NCBI RefSeq assembly: GCF_015351025.1
Contig: NZ_JADKRV010000008.1
Coordinates: forward strand, 1-64,000
Length of the DNA stretch: 64,000 nucleotides
Direction: 5' to 3'
DNA from: Curtobacterium sp. VKM Ac-1376
Lineage (GTDB): Bacteria > Actinomycetota > Actinomycetes > Actinomycetales > Microbacteriaceae
Of this stretch, positions 17,631 to 25,090 are shown one piece after another (the first letter of the stretch is position 1; each line of letters opens with the position of its first letter). The position numbers and the translations under genes are program-made. A model generated the notes under the pieces. It ran no database searches. It saw only the letters and a program-made list of their open reading frames with translations, and had not been told where the DNA came from.

Positions 17631-18020
17631 ATGACGAACGCGCAGGCAGGGTGGTACGACGACGGCTCCGGCGCCATGCGGTGGTGGGACGGTTCCGCGT
17701 GGACGGAGCAGGTGCAAGCTCAGGCTCCCCCGATGTCGGGCGTCGGCGGGGTGATCGGCCGGATCCAGGCCGAAGCCGCTTCGGGCGGCCAGCCGCGTCC
17801 GGCGCAGAACGGCATGAGCTACGTCGTGCTGCAGGTGGTGCTCAAGGAGAAGTTCTTCGGCACGGGTTCGGGCAACCTCACGGAGCTCGAGAAGGCGATC
17901 AACGCCCAGGCGGCCCTCGGGTACCGGCTGCACACGATCACGACGGCTTCGTCCGGCAGCACGGGCTTCGGCGGCGGCGACCGGGTGCAGGCCACCATGG
18001 TGTTCGAGCGCCTGAACTGA
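17631..18020 (+). CDS. DUF2510 domain-containing protein
   Basis: 129 residues. The N-terminus holds a DUF2510 motif: A-G-W-Y-D-D-G-S-G-A-M-R-W-W-D-G-S-A-W-T-E, a Trp-rich repeat common in actinobacterial membrane and secreted proteins. The rest is a compact domain (S-Y-V-V-L-Q-V-V-L-K-E-K-F-F-G to M-V-F-E-R-L-N) resembling DUF4177-like proteins. No signal peptide or membrane segment, so probably cytoplasmic; function unknown. ATG 17631 puts the motif at the N-terminus. A large palindrome and a strong terminator follow. Confidence 0.75.
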   Translation: MTNAQAGWYDDGSGAMRWWDGSAWTEQVQAQAPPMSGVGGVIGRIQAEAASGGQPRPAQNGMSYVVLQVVLKEKFFGTGSGNLTELEKAINAQAALGYRLHTITTASSGSTGFGGGDRVQATMVFERLN

Positions 18021-18035
18021 CGCGACGCCACGAAC

Positions 18036-18098
18036 GGTGCGAGGTTCCGTGAACGGTGCGACGACCGCTGCCTCGCACGATTCACGGAACCTCGCACC
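18036..18098. repeat. 63-bp nested palindrome
   Basis: Perfect 18-bp arms (18036-18053, beginning GGTGCGAGGTTCC, and 18081-18098) enclose a 27-nt loop with a second short stem GTGCGA / TCGCAC. It precedes an independent terminator and may be a mobile palindromic element. Confidence 0.65.
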
Positions 18099-18124
18099 GG
18101 AGTGCCGAGCGAGCCACGCCGCCG

Positions 18125-18175
18125 CACCAACGACGAAGCGCCGCCGGGAAACCCGGCGGCGCTTCGTCGTTGGTG
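18125..18175. terminator. Bidirectional terminator
   Basis: A perfect 24-bp stem (18125-18148 with 18152-18175; centre G-C-C-G-G-G AAA C-C-C-G-G-C) lies between the convergent DUF2510 gene and the 95-residue gene. It is one of the strongest hairpins in the window. Confidence 0.9.
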
Positions 18176-18185
18176 GTGTTTGAGC

Positions 18186-18473
18186 CTAGGCCGCGAGGGC
18201 CATCTCGCCCGCCTGCACGGACTGGGCCTGCAGCAGGGTGCGGCTGGCCTCGCCCGCCCAGGAGCGGCCCGGCACGGTCCAGCCGGCCTCGCCGACGGCG
18301 TCGAGACGGGTGCCCCGGGTGATGAAGGTCCCCAGGTCGTCGGCCGCGATGCGGACGAGGTACTCGCGCTGCGAGCGGTCGTCACGCACCGGGAACTCGG
18401 CGATGCGGTCGGGGGTGATCGTCGGGGCCGCAAGAGCGGTCCCGAACACGGTGATTCGTTCGTTGCTGGTCAT
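18186..18473 (-). CDS. Conserved-looking small protein, function unknown
   Basis: 95 residues. M-T-S-N-E-R-I-T-V-F-G-T-A-L-A-A-P leads into F-P-V-R-D-D-R-S-Q-R-E-Y-L-V-R-I-A-A-D-D-L and ends S-V-Q-A-G-E-M-A-L-A-A. The beta-strand-rich opening vaguely recalls a truncated single-strand-binding OB fold but key aromatic residues cannot be confirmed; treat as hypothetical. ATG 18473 is chosen over an in-frame ATG seven codons upstream because AGGAAG stands 10 nt before it. The 272 bp between this gene and the next hold no supported feature. Confidence 0.55.
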   Translation of the reverse strand: MTSNERITVFGTALAAPTITPDRIAEFPVRDDRSQREYLVRIAADDLGTFITRGTRLDAVGEAGWTVPGRSWAGEASRTLLQAQSVQAGEMALAA

Positions 18474-18745
18474 GGTGCTGTACTTCCTGGTCATTCGGCC
18501 CCAGGGCGACTCGGTGTCGGCGGACGTCTCAGTCCGGCGCGACGCATCGAGTGCGGGGCGCGCACGTCGCGTTTCAACGTGCAGCTCGTCCGATCGGATC
18601 GAGCGGTGTCTCGAGTGGAATGCGACTCGGGTGAGTCGGTGTCGAGAGGTTGGTGTGCGCGAGTCAGATGGGTTCGCTGCAGTGCACCAACCAGAGACTA
18701 TACGCGCACCCTGTCGAGAAGTCCAGCGTGCGACCGAACCGAGCG

Positions 18746-19357
18746 TCAGGATGCCAGGAACGTCTCCCAACGGTCCCCGCCCGCGGCGACGTTGCTCGAA
18801 GCGGCGATCCGCGCGGCGGCGGAGGCCGGCTTCCGGTCAGCCTGCGCGTGGATCAGCCCGTCGAACGAGGCGGAGAAGTCCAGACGGGGCAGTGCCGCAG
18901 CCACCGCACGCAGGTCCGCCGTCGACCACCGGTCGAAGCCGACACCGGAGACGTCGAGCGAGGTCGCGACCTCGAGCAGGTGCCCCTCGGCGTCGAGCGC
19001 CGGGTCGACGGAGGTCCACATGTGCCGTTCGATGATCTCCCCGACGCGACGAGCACGCGTGGCGTCCCAGCCGGCACCGATCGCGAAGACGGAGCCGACG
19101 GCGCCGCCGGCCTCCTCGAAGGGCACCTGGTGCGCGTCGAACGACGGGGTGACGCCGAGGTCGTGGAGCATCGTCGCGACGAAGAGCAGCTCGGGGTCCG
19201 GCTCGAGGTCGACCGTCGGAGCGAGCAGGACCGCCCAGACCCACGAGCGCAGGCAGTGGTTGACCAGCGCCGGCGATGACCAGGCCCGCACGACGTCCAG
19301 TGCGCGCGCAGCGACGGGGGAGGGCGGGGTGAGCAGGGCTGCGACGTCGACCGACAT
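18746..19357 (-). CDS. HD-domain phosphohydrolase-like protein
   Basis: 203 residues. The HD motif reads F-V-A-T-M-L-H-D-L-G-V with an upstream His (L-V-N-H-C-L-R-S-W) and a later I-I-E-R-H-M-W, giving the His, His-Asp and His metal ligands of HD-superfamily hydrolases. Related proteins act as cyanamide hydratase-like enzymes; substrate here is unknown. Start ATG 19357 has TACTGT 6 nt upstream (19364-19369), the leaderless arrangement seen for neighbours. Followed on the minus strand by an unannotated 270-bp gap. Confidence 0.75.
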   Translation of the reverse strand: MSVDVAALLTPPSPVAARALDVVRAWSSPALVNHCLRSWVWAVLLAPTVDLEPDPELLFVATMLHDLGVTPSFDAHQVPFEEAGGAVGSVFAIGAGWDATRARRVGEIIERHMWTSVDPALDAEGHLLEVATSLDVSGVGFDRWSTADLRAVAAALPRLDFSASFDGLIHAQADRKPASAAARIAASSNVAAGGDRWETFLAS

Positions 19358-19446
19358 GGCACGACAGTAGTGGCAGGGACGAGCCGCGCCGGACTGGTTC
19401 GCGTCCCTTGAACAGGCATACGTTTCAAAGGGCCTGACCACAAGCA

Positions 19447-19486
19447 GACGGGAGGCGCGGCACCAGCTGGTGCCGCGCCTCCCGTC
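19447..19486 (-). terminator. 40-bp perfect palindromic terminator
   Basis: A perfect palindrome centred between 19466 and 19467 (half begins GACGGGAGGCGCGG). It lies 11 nt beyond the stop of the minus-strand PEP-mutase-family gene and shares the GGGAGGC start of the window's terminator family. Confidence 0.8.
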
Positions 19487-19497
19487 CGTCTCCTGGT

Positions 19498-20274
19498 TCA
19501 GTTCAGGGTCGGGGTGTCCTCCGGCACGACGCCGTCGGCGTACAGGTCGGTCGCCAGGTCACGGAGCGCGCGCAGCGCGACCCGCTGTGTGAGCGGGCCG
19601 TACGAGATGCGGGCGACGCCGAGCGCCTCGTACTCGGCGGCGGGCAGGGCGCCGGGCAGACCGATCACCGACAGCTTGCCGCGGCCGAGACCGGCGACGA
19701 GCCGCTCGACCACGGAGCGCTCGATCGCGCCGGGCACGAAGACCAGGGCGGCGCCGTTGTCCAGGAACGCCTTGCCGCGGGCGATGGCGTCCTCGATGCT
19801 CTCGTCGATCGGGCGCTCGCCGCCGCGCACGATCGCGTCGGTGCGGGCGTTCAGCTGGAAGTCGACGCCCTCGGCCTGCGCGGCAGCGGTGATCGCGGCG
19901 ACGCGGGCGACCGCCTCGTCGAAGGGACGCAGCCGGTCCTCGACGTTGGCGCCCACGATGCCGGAACCGATGGCGCGGCGGATCGTCTCGGCGGGGTCCT
20001 CGTAGCCGTCGTCCAGGTCCGCGGTGACCGGCAGGTCGGTGGCGGCGGCGACGATCGCTGCCCCGGACAGGGCGAGGTCGAGGGGCATGCCGCCGTCCTC
20101 GTACCCGTAGGACGCGGCGATCGAGTGCCCGGCGGTGGCGATCGCCTTCGTGCCGGGCAGGTCGCTGACGACCTTGGCGGTGATCGCGTCCCACACGTTC
20201 ACGACGCGGAGGATCTCGGGGGCCTCGTGCAGCTGCTTGAGGGTGACGGCCTTGTCGGCGGTGCTCGTGCTCAT
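19498..20274 (-). CDS. Isocitrate lyase/PEP mutase family enzyme
   Basis: 258 residues, alpha/beta barrel of the ICL/PEPM superfamily. N-V-W-D-A-I-T-A, A-T-A-G-H-S-I-A-A-S-Y-G-Y, the metal-binding D-L-D-D-G-Y motif, G-A-N-V-E-D and F-Q-L-N-A-R-T-D-A are all visible. The signature K-K-C-G-H of isocitrate lyase is absent, so this is a PEP-mutase/carboxyphosphonoenolpyruvate-like C-C lyase of unknown substrate. ATG 20274 has TACTGT 7 nt upstream, supporting a leaderless start; an extension of 151 codons upstream would overlap the divergent aminotransferase gene and shows no similarity. Confidence 0.8.
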   Translation of the reverse strand: MSTSTADKAVTLKQLHEAPEILRVVNVWDAITAKVVSDLPGTKAIATAGHSIAASYGYEDGGMPLDLALSGAAIVAAATDLPVTADLDDGYEDPAETIRRAIGSGIVGANVEDRLRPFDEAVARVAAITAAAQAEGVDFQLNARTDAIVRGGERPIDESIEDAIARGKAFLDNGAALVFVPGAIERSVVERLVAGLGRGKLSVIGLPGALPAAEYEALGVARISYGPLTQRVALRALRDLATDLYADGVVPEDTPTLN

Positions 20275-20386
20275 GCTGCCGACAGTAGGCCGACGGGGCG
20301 GCCCCCGGCCGCGAGCCCGCCCGAAGACGACGTGGGATGACGTCGGGACTCGCGCCGAGCCTCCAGGCGGGGGCATGCTGGGACGC

Positions 20387-21574
20387 ATGGCGAGCGACGA
20401 GCAGGACCCGGTCGGCACGCTCCGCGGGGTCCGGACGAGCATCAAGTGGACGCGGTACGCGCCCGACGTGCTGCCCCTGTTCGTCGCCGAGATGGACCAC
20501 GACGTCGCGCCGGAGATCCGGCAGGCCCTGATCGAACGGGTCTCGCAGTCCGACCTCGGGTACCTCGACGGCCCCGGGCCGCTCGCGCCGGCGTTCGCGC
20601 AGTTCGCGCTGGACCGCTGGGGCTGGCAGATCGACCCGTCACGCATCCACCTGGCCACCGACGTCAGCGTGGGGATCGTCGAGTCGCTCCGGCTTGCACT
20701 GCCCGACGGCGGCCGCGTCGCGATCACCCCGCCGGTGTACCCGCCGTTCTTCGAGCTCGTCGACGAGGCCCGATGTCAGGTGGTCGAGGTCCCGCTGCTC
20801 GAGCAGTGGGGGCAGTACCGGCTCGACCTCGAGGGGCTCGAGCGGGCGTTCGCCGGCGGGGTCGGCGTCTTCCTGCTCTGCAACCCGCACAACCCCGTGG
20901 GGCTCGTGCACGACCGGGCCGACCTCGTCGCGATCGCAGAACTGGCCGCGAAGTACGACGTCCTCGTCATCAGCGACGAGATCCACGCGCCCCTGACCCA
21001 CCCCGGCGTGCAGTTCACCCCGTTCGCCGCCGTCGCCGAACCGCTCGGGGCCCGGAGCGTGTGCGTGACCAGCGCCAGCAAGGGGTGGAACCTCGCCGGG
21101 GTGAAGTGCTCGGTCATCGTCGCCGGCGATCCCCGGACCGCCGCGCTCCTCGACACCCTGTGGGAGGAGGTCGCCTGCCGCACGAGCATCCTCGGGCTGC
21201 ACGCGAACCTGGCGGCGTTCACGCTCGCGACGGACTGGCTCGACGACGTGGTCGCCCGGATCGTGGCCAACGACCGGCTGCTCGCGAAGCTCCTCGCCGA
21301 GCACCTGCCCGGTGTGGTCTACACGCGGCCCCGAGCTGGGTACCTGGCGTGGCTCGACTTCCGGGGGATCGGCCTCGGCGACGACCCGGCCGTGCCGCTG
21401 CGTGAGAACGCCTACGTCGCACTGAACTCCGGGCTCGGCTTCGGGTCCGAGGGACGCGGGTTCGTCCGCCTCAACCTGGCGTGCTCACCGGAGACCCTGC
21501 GCGAGGCCGTGTTCCGGATCGCCTCGGCGTACCCGTCGAGTGCGCAGGAGGGGCTGGTCTGGCACGTCGCCTGA
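20387..21574 (+). CDS. MalY/PatB-type PLP aminotransferase (cystathionine beta-lyase-like)
   Basis: 395 residues, fold type I. F-V-A-E-M-D-H-D-V-A-P and G-Y-L-D-G-P near the N-terminus, C-N-P-H-N-P-V-G, I-S-D-E-I-H-A-P-L and S-A-S-K-G-W-N-L-A-G with the PLP lysine at residue 232 are the MalY/PatB signature. Members cleave cystathionine or similar C-S bonds and may transaminate. ATG 20387 is preferred to the ATG 12 nt earlier and to an open frame extending 84 codons upstream into the divergent gene, because the family begins just before the T-S-I-K-W segment. Confidence 0.87.
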   Translation: MASDEQDPVGTLRGVRTSIKWTRYAPDVLPLFVAEMDHDVAPEIRQALIERVSQSDLGYLDGPGPLAPAFAQFALDRWGWQIDPSRIHLATDVSVGIVESLRLALPDGGRVAITPPVYPPFFELVDEARCQVVEVPLLEQWGQYRLDLEGLERAFAGGVGVFLLCNPHNPVGLVHDRADLVAIAELAAKYDVLVISDEIHAPLTHPGVQFTPFAAVAEPLGARSVCVTSASKGWNLAGVKCSVIVAGDPRTAALLDTLWEEVACRTSILGLHANLAAFTLATDWLDDVVARIVANDRLLAKLLAEHLPGVVYTRPRAGYLAWLDFRGIGLGDDPAVPLRENAYVALNSGLGFGSEGRGFVRLNLACSPETLREAVFRIASAYPSSAQEGLVWHVA

Positions 21575-21615
21575 CCGGCGCGTGCCGGTGACGCGGCCCG
21601 GAGGCCCGCGTCGGC

Positions 21616-22212
21616 TCAGGCCGGTCGGGGCGCTTCGATGAGGTGGCGCGTCGAGTGCGCTAGGAACGGTCCGTCCTGCTGGATCAGCTCGTGCAGGTCC
21701 AGCAGACAGTCGCGGTTCCGCTCGACGGTGAAGTCCGGCTCACATCAGAGCACCTTGCGGAGCAGGTAGTCCACCGCGGCGACGTCGTGGATCTCGATCA
21801 GGGTCCGCGCGGTCCGCAGTTGGACGACCCCGAGTCCGGCGGCGCGTGCTGCGTCGGCCTCGTCGTCGTGGTGCCCTCCGCGCCGCTCGGGGGGGGGGGG
21901 GCTTCGGGCCGAGGAAGAACTCGATCAGCTCGAAGACGCTCGCGGGTCCGACGTGCTGCGCGGAGTACGTGCCACCGGGAGCGAGGACCCGGACGATCTT
22001 GTCCCAGTAAATCGCAGCTGGGTCTCGGCTCGTCACGAGGGCGAAGGCGCCGTCGGCGAAGGGCAGCGGCGGCTCGTCCTGATCGACGACGACGACCAGG
22101 CCGCGGGGGTGCAGGAGTCGTTTGGTAGTCGCGACGTTCGGTGGCAAGGACTCCGTCGCCACCGTGGTGGCTGGGAACGTCGGCGCTTCGGCGAGGACCT
22201 CCTCACGCCGAC
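21616..22212 (-). pseudogene. Truncated, frameshifted SAM-dependent methyltransferase
   Basis: Minus-strand remnants of a class I methyltransferase: E-V-L-A-E-A-P (about 22200), P-P-N-V-A-T-T-K-R-L-L, P-F-A-D-G-A-F-A-L-V-T-S-R and V-L-A-P-G-G-T-Y, then a C13 tract (plus-strand G13 at 21889-21901) shifts the frame. In the next frame the gene resumes G-G-H-H-D-D-E-A-D-A-A-R, meets a TGA at 21745-21747 and continues D-F-T-V-E-R-N-R-D to H-S-T-R-H-L-I-E-A and a stop at 21616. The motif I region (L-D-x-G-T-G-G-G) is missing, so the 5' end was cut off near 22212 where the lower-GC island starts. Three lesions make this a dead gene. Confidence 0.85.
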
Positions 22213-22297
22213 GACGAGCGGAACACCAGCTGCCTACTGACCGTAACCCAGGAGCGGAACACCCATACCTGAGTTTGTGAATATCGCACACCAACGG

Positions 22298-22326
22298 TTG
22301 ACATGTTGGGTACTACGTTCCAGGCT
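22298..22326 (+). promoter_or_regulatory. Promoter of the YcaO island
   Basis: TTGACA (22298-22303), 17 nt, CAGGCT (22321-22326). The perfect -35 box and ideal spacing make this one of the best vegetative promoters in the window. Transcription would start near 22333, leaving about 90 nt of leader before the small ORF at 22424. Confidence 0.65.
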
Positions 22327-22423
22327 GATCGAAGTCACGCATGCTTCAGCGAACGAATGTCTCTGTTGCCGGCGCTGGCCCACGAGGGATGCGCCCGCGT
22401 GGTGAACCGAGAAGGAGAGTCTG

Positions 22424-22507
22424 ATGAAAACGACCATTTTGGCGCCCAGGACCAACAACACGTTCGTTGGTCGGCAGGCGAAGAACAGCTACGGGCCCTC
22501 GCAGTAA
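22424..22507 (+). CDS. 27-residue peptide, candidate precursor
   Basis: M-K-T-T-I-L-A-P-R-T-N-N-T-F-V-G-R-Q-A-K-N-S-Y-G-P-S-Q, stop TAA. A strong ribosome site GAAGGAGAG stands 6 nt before the ATG, and the TTGACA promoter lies about 100 nt upstream. It ends 25 nt before the YcaO reading frame. Position, size and signals fit a ribosomally made peptide precursor, but it has no cysteine and only a few Ser/Thr to serve as cyclisation sites, so the role is uncertain; it could also be a leader peptide. The ORF is too short for usual gene finders. Confidence 0.45.
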   Translation: MKTTILAPRTNNTFVGRQAKNSYGPSQ

Positions 22508-22532
22508 ATCTGGAAATTGAGCGCGAGCGGGC

Positions 22533-24051
22533 GTGCCGAAGGCGGGCTTCGCGACGATCGGTTTGATCGAGAAAGACTGGTCGACCGGATGCCCCGAGTG
22601 CTTGCGATCCCGAGTCCGCGGGATCGATTACTTCTACCACGGTCTCGCGGCTGAAACTTTCGACGCTGATTTTGCTCGGGAGGTCGTGGCGCTCATGTAC
22701 CGCGAATACGGCGTCGCGGTTGCTCTTACCGAAGCGTACGACCCGCAGAACTGGTCGGTGATGCTGCCCGTGCCCTTCTGCTCAGTGTGTGGCGGGATCG
22801 ACCGACAGATCGACCGTGTCGCGTTCTGGAGCGCTTCCGGCACGATCTCAAGCGATCGTCCGGTCGGCGAGTCGACCGCGGGGTTTCGAAATACATCTCC
22901 CGACGAGTTCGTCGGCCGCAATCGGGCTGCGATCGGGTTTGCTTCAGCAATCGGAAATCCGGTCGCAGTTGAAACCGCGTTGGCTTGCTCGCTGGTGAAC
23001 GGCCCAATCCTCATGTCGGACGATCCGGCACGGCATGAGGTCGCCGGGGAAGGGTCCCTCGCTGGAGCAGAGCGTTGCGAGTTGTCTTGGGGAAGGGCTT
23101 GAACGCTACTTCACTGCGCGGCCGTTCCGAGACCGCTCGCTCGTGGCCACGCGCGAGCAGCTCGGGTCGGAGGCAGTGGATCCGTAGGTTGTGTTCGGCT
23201 TCCCAGCAATCGATGACACCGATGGGGTGCAGCGGTACCGACCTGACCTCTCCATCGAATGGGTCAGAAGCGAGGACCTGGTTTCGGGAGCTACGAAGTG
23301 GTTCCCAGCGAACCTCGTCTTCTGCCCGTACATGCCGCCGCCAGGAGCGTCGACGATATCGACGGGTAGCACCAACGGCGCGGCGTGTGGCGCGACGCGT
23401 CAGGATGCCACCCTCCAGGCTTTGCTCGAGTTGGTCGAGCGAGACGCGTTTTGGTACTACTCACGGACGGGTTTCGCTCCCTTGGGCATTCCGGAGTCGC
23501 AGGTGCCCGCCGACGTCCTCGAAGCCATGCGCCGGTACCGAGGCGTATTCCACGTGCAGCTTCTGGTGAACCCATTCGACCTTCCCGTGGTGCAGGTGGC
23601 CTACGAGTCAAACGGGCATGAGGCCTCAGCGACTGCTCGAGGCACTGGAGTGACTGGCTCACTTGAGCTGAGCATTCGTCGTGCGTTCACGGAATGCATC
23701 CAGATGCTCGAGTCGCTCTCGAGCGGTCAAGCCGTTGGAGAGTGTGTCACTGACATGCGGCGATTGTGGTTCACGGGTGAGGCTCGCGACGCTTTCCCCC
23801 AGTTCTTCGAAGCGGTGGACACGGCGGCAGAGGTCGAAACCGACACGTCGGATTTCAAAGCTTCTGGGGAACTGTTGTCGCACATCGTCGGTCGAGCGCG
23901 GACAGGGTTTGGACGTCTACGCCGTTTGGCTTGGGCAGGCCAGACGTTCGGATTGGAGTACGGGATCATCATCTCGGGAGTGTTGTACATGGCGATCGCT
24001 CTTCTCGTCGGTTCTGGCGAGGGCTGGCGGCGGATCGAAGTGAAGGAATAA
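22533..24051 (+). pseudogene. YcaO-domain azoline cyclodehydratase, broken
   Basis: Fragments of a fused leader-binding/zinc region and YcaO domain, as in linear azol(in)e peptide clusters. Frame 1 (22533-23046) holds G-C-P-E-C and F-C-S-V-C-G-G, a likely tetrathiolate zinc site. After one extra G near 23046-23049 the next frame reads G-K-G-P-S-L-E-Q-S-V-A-S-C-L-G-E-G-L-E-R, the classic YcaO ATP-binding motif, meets TAG at 23185, and continues with G-S-T-N-G-A-A-C-G-A-T and L-L-E-L-V-E-R-D-A-F-W. Near 23900 the frame shifts again (E-R-G-Q-G-L-D-V-Y-A-V-W-L) and once more near 23935 (P-D-V-R-I-G-V). At least four lesions; clearly lower GC than flanks. The TOMM assignment is from the YcaO motifs; the zinc region call is inference. 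Confidence 0.75.
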
Positions 24052-24053
24052 TC

Positions 24054-24587
24054 GTGAACGGAAGACCTGCGGCAGAATGGCGGCCGATCTTCGCTGCTCT
24101 TGCCAATGACGACATGCGACGCGTGTACTCGGAGGTGGTGCTTGAGCGCGCGCCGATTGTGGACCCGACGGTTCAGCAGTCGGCACGGACCCGACGAGCG
24201 CTGGAGGCGCTGCGTCGCATCGGGCTCATCGAAGAGGAAGACGGCGTGTTGGTCGCGCGCAGCGATCCCTTCTCCAACGCGCTGCGCACCCAGGCTCCCG
24301 ACAGACCGGACGGCATCGGCCGGTTCTTGCGTGACGGGAGGATCGTGCAGTATCCGGCGCGCCCGTCAGATCGGATGGAGATCCTGCGGTGGGTGGCCGA
24401 CCAGGCGCTGGAAGAGGGGGAGACGCTCAGCGAACAAGCGGTCAACGCGCGGCTCAGCGCGTTCCATGACGACCCTGCGACACTCCGCCGGTACCTGGTC
24501 GACGCCGGGCTCGTCGATCGAGACCGTGCCGGAAGTGCGTACAAGCGCATGCCCACGGTGTGCGCGACAAGGAAGAGGCGACGGTGA
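24054..24587 (+). CDS. DUF2087 domain protein with N-terminal winged-helix
   Basis: 177 residues from GTG 24054 (AAGGAAT 6 nt upstream). The N-terminal 75 residues (I-F-A-A-L-A-N-D-D-M-R-R-V-Y, A-L-E-A-L-R-R-I-G-L-I) read as an ArsR-like helix-turn-helix. The C-terminal half is DUF2087: F-L-R-D-G-R-I-V-Q-Y-P-A-R, L-S-E-Q-A-V-N-A-R-L, then D-D-P-A-T-L-R-R-Y-L-V-D-A-G-L-V-D-R. Probably a transcriptional regulator. The frame is open back to 23931 because the decayed YcaO region runs into it. Intact, unlike the gene before it, and coupled to the next gene by a GTGA overlap. Confidence 0.78.
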   Translation: MNGRPAAEWRPIFAALANDDMRRVYSEVVLERAPIVDPTVQQSARTRRALEALRRIGLIEEEDGVLVARSDPFSNALRTQAPDRPDGIGRFLRDGRIVQYPARPSDRMEILRWVADQALEEGETLSEQAVNARLSAFHDDPATLRRYLVDAGLVDRDRAGSAYKRMPTVCATRKRRR

Positions 24588-24796
24588 GTCGTCACGTCGT
24601 ACGTGCTGAACGCGGCGGGAAGTACTGGGTCATCTCGATCGACGGCATAGTCCGAACGCAGGCGAAGCGCGAGCGCGAGATCGAGGTCATGGCCCGAGAC
24701 TGGCTCGCGTTGATGAACGAGCGCGATCCTGAGTCGTTCGAGCTCGAGATAGATGTGACGCCCGCGCGTGCCGCAGGAGGTCGCTTCTCCCGCTGA
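24584..24796 (+). CDS. Small HicB-like protein
   Basis: 70 residues: G-G-K-Y-W-V-I-S-I-D-G-I-V-R-T-Q-A, then R-E-I-E-V-M-A-R-D-W-L-A-L-M and F-E-L-E-I-D-V. The beta-beta-beta-alpha-beta pattern resembles the partial RNase H-like fold of HicB-type antitoxins, but no HicA toxin is next to it. GTG start overlaps the DUF2087 stop by 4 bp. A relative of similar size and pattern (24827, minus strand) converges on it. Confidence 0.55.
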   Translation: MSRHVVRAERGGKYWVISIDGIVRTQAKREREIEVMARDWLALMNERDPESFELEIDVTPARAAGGRFSR

Positions 24797-24826
24797 GGTC
24801 GCCTCGTAGTCCCGTGAGCGCTGAGG

Positions 24827-25012
24827 TCAGGCCACGTACTGGTTGCGGCCGACGACGCGGATGCGCAGATCGTCGTCGCGGTCCATCGCGAGGAGCTCGC
24901 GGGCCACGAACCCGACGGACGGCCACCGGGACACCTCGGTCACCATGAAGCCGTCGATGAACACCTGCCACGCGCCGGCCTCGCGGACGGCCTGCACCTC
25001 GTACGTCGCCAT
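24827..25012 (-). CDS. Small HicB-like protein, convergent paralogue
   Basis: 61 residues: A-G-A-W-Q-V-F-I-D-G-F-M-V-T-E-V-S, G-F-V-A-R-E-L-L-A-M and L-R-I-R-V-V. The layout parallels the 70-residue protein at 24584 (W-x-V/I-x-I-D-G, then a helix ending A-R-x-L-L/A-A-M, then a strand), so the two are probably related. Function unknown. It seems to mark the right edge of the lower-GC stretch. Confidence 0.5.
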   Translation of the reverse strand: MATYEVQAVREAGAWQVFIDGFMVTEVSRWPSVGFVARELLAMDRDDDLRIRVVGRNQYVA

Positions 25013-25039
25013 GCCGCGAGCGTACCGGGACCGGGCCGC

Positions 25040-25090
25040 CGTCAGTGCAGGTCGAACGTCAGTGCAGGTTCAACGTCAGTGCAGGTCGAG
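25040..25090. repeat. Three 17-bp tandem repeats at the end of the GNAT gene
   Basis: Units start at 25040, 25057 and 25074 (CGTCAGTGCAGGT plus four variable bases). The third unit is the last codons and stop (D-L-H-stop) of the acetyltransferase, so its coding tail has been copied twice downstream. Confidence 0.8.

Noticed and set aside
18473-18770. Upstream extension of the 95-residue protein to 194 codons
   Set aside because: Ser/Arg-rich N-terminal part without ribosome site; AGGAAG clearly serves ATG 18473.
20135-20386. Upstream extension of the MalY/PatB aminotransferase
   Set aside because: Overlaps the divergent PEP-mutase gene and its promoter, and exceeds family length.
23040-23191. 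Programmed frameshift or stop read-through in the YcaO gene
   Set aside because: Several independent lesions in different places and no slippery site plus structure; decay or sequencing error is simpler.
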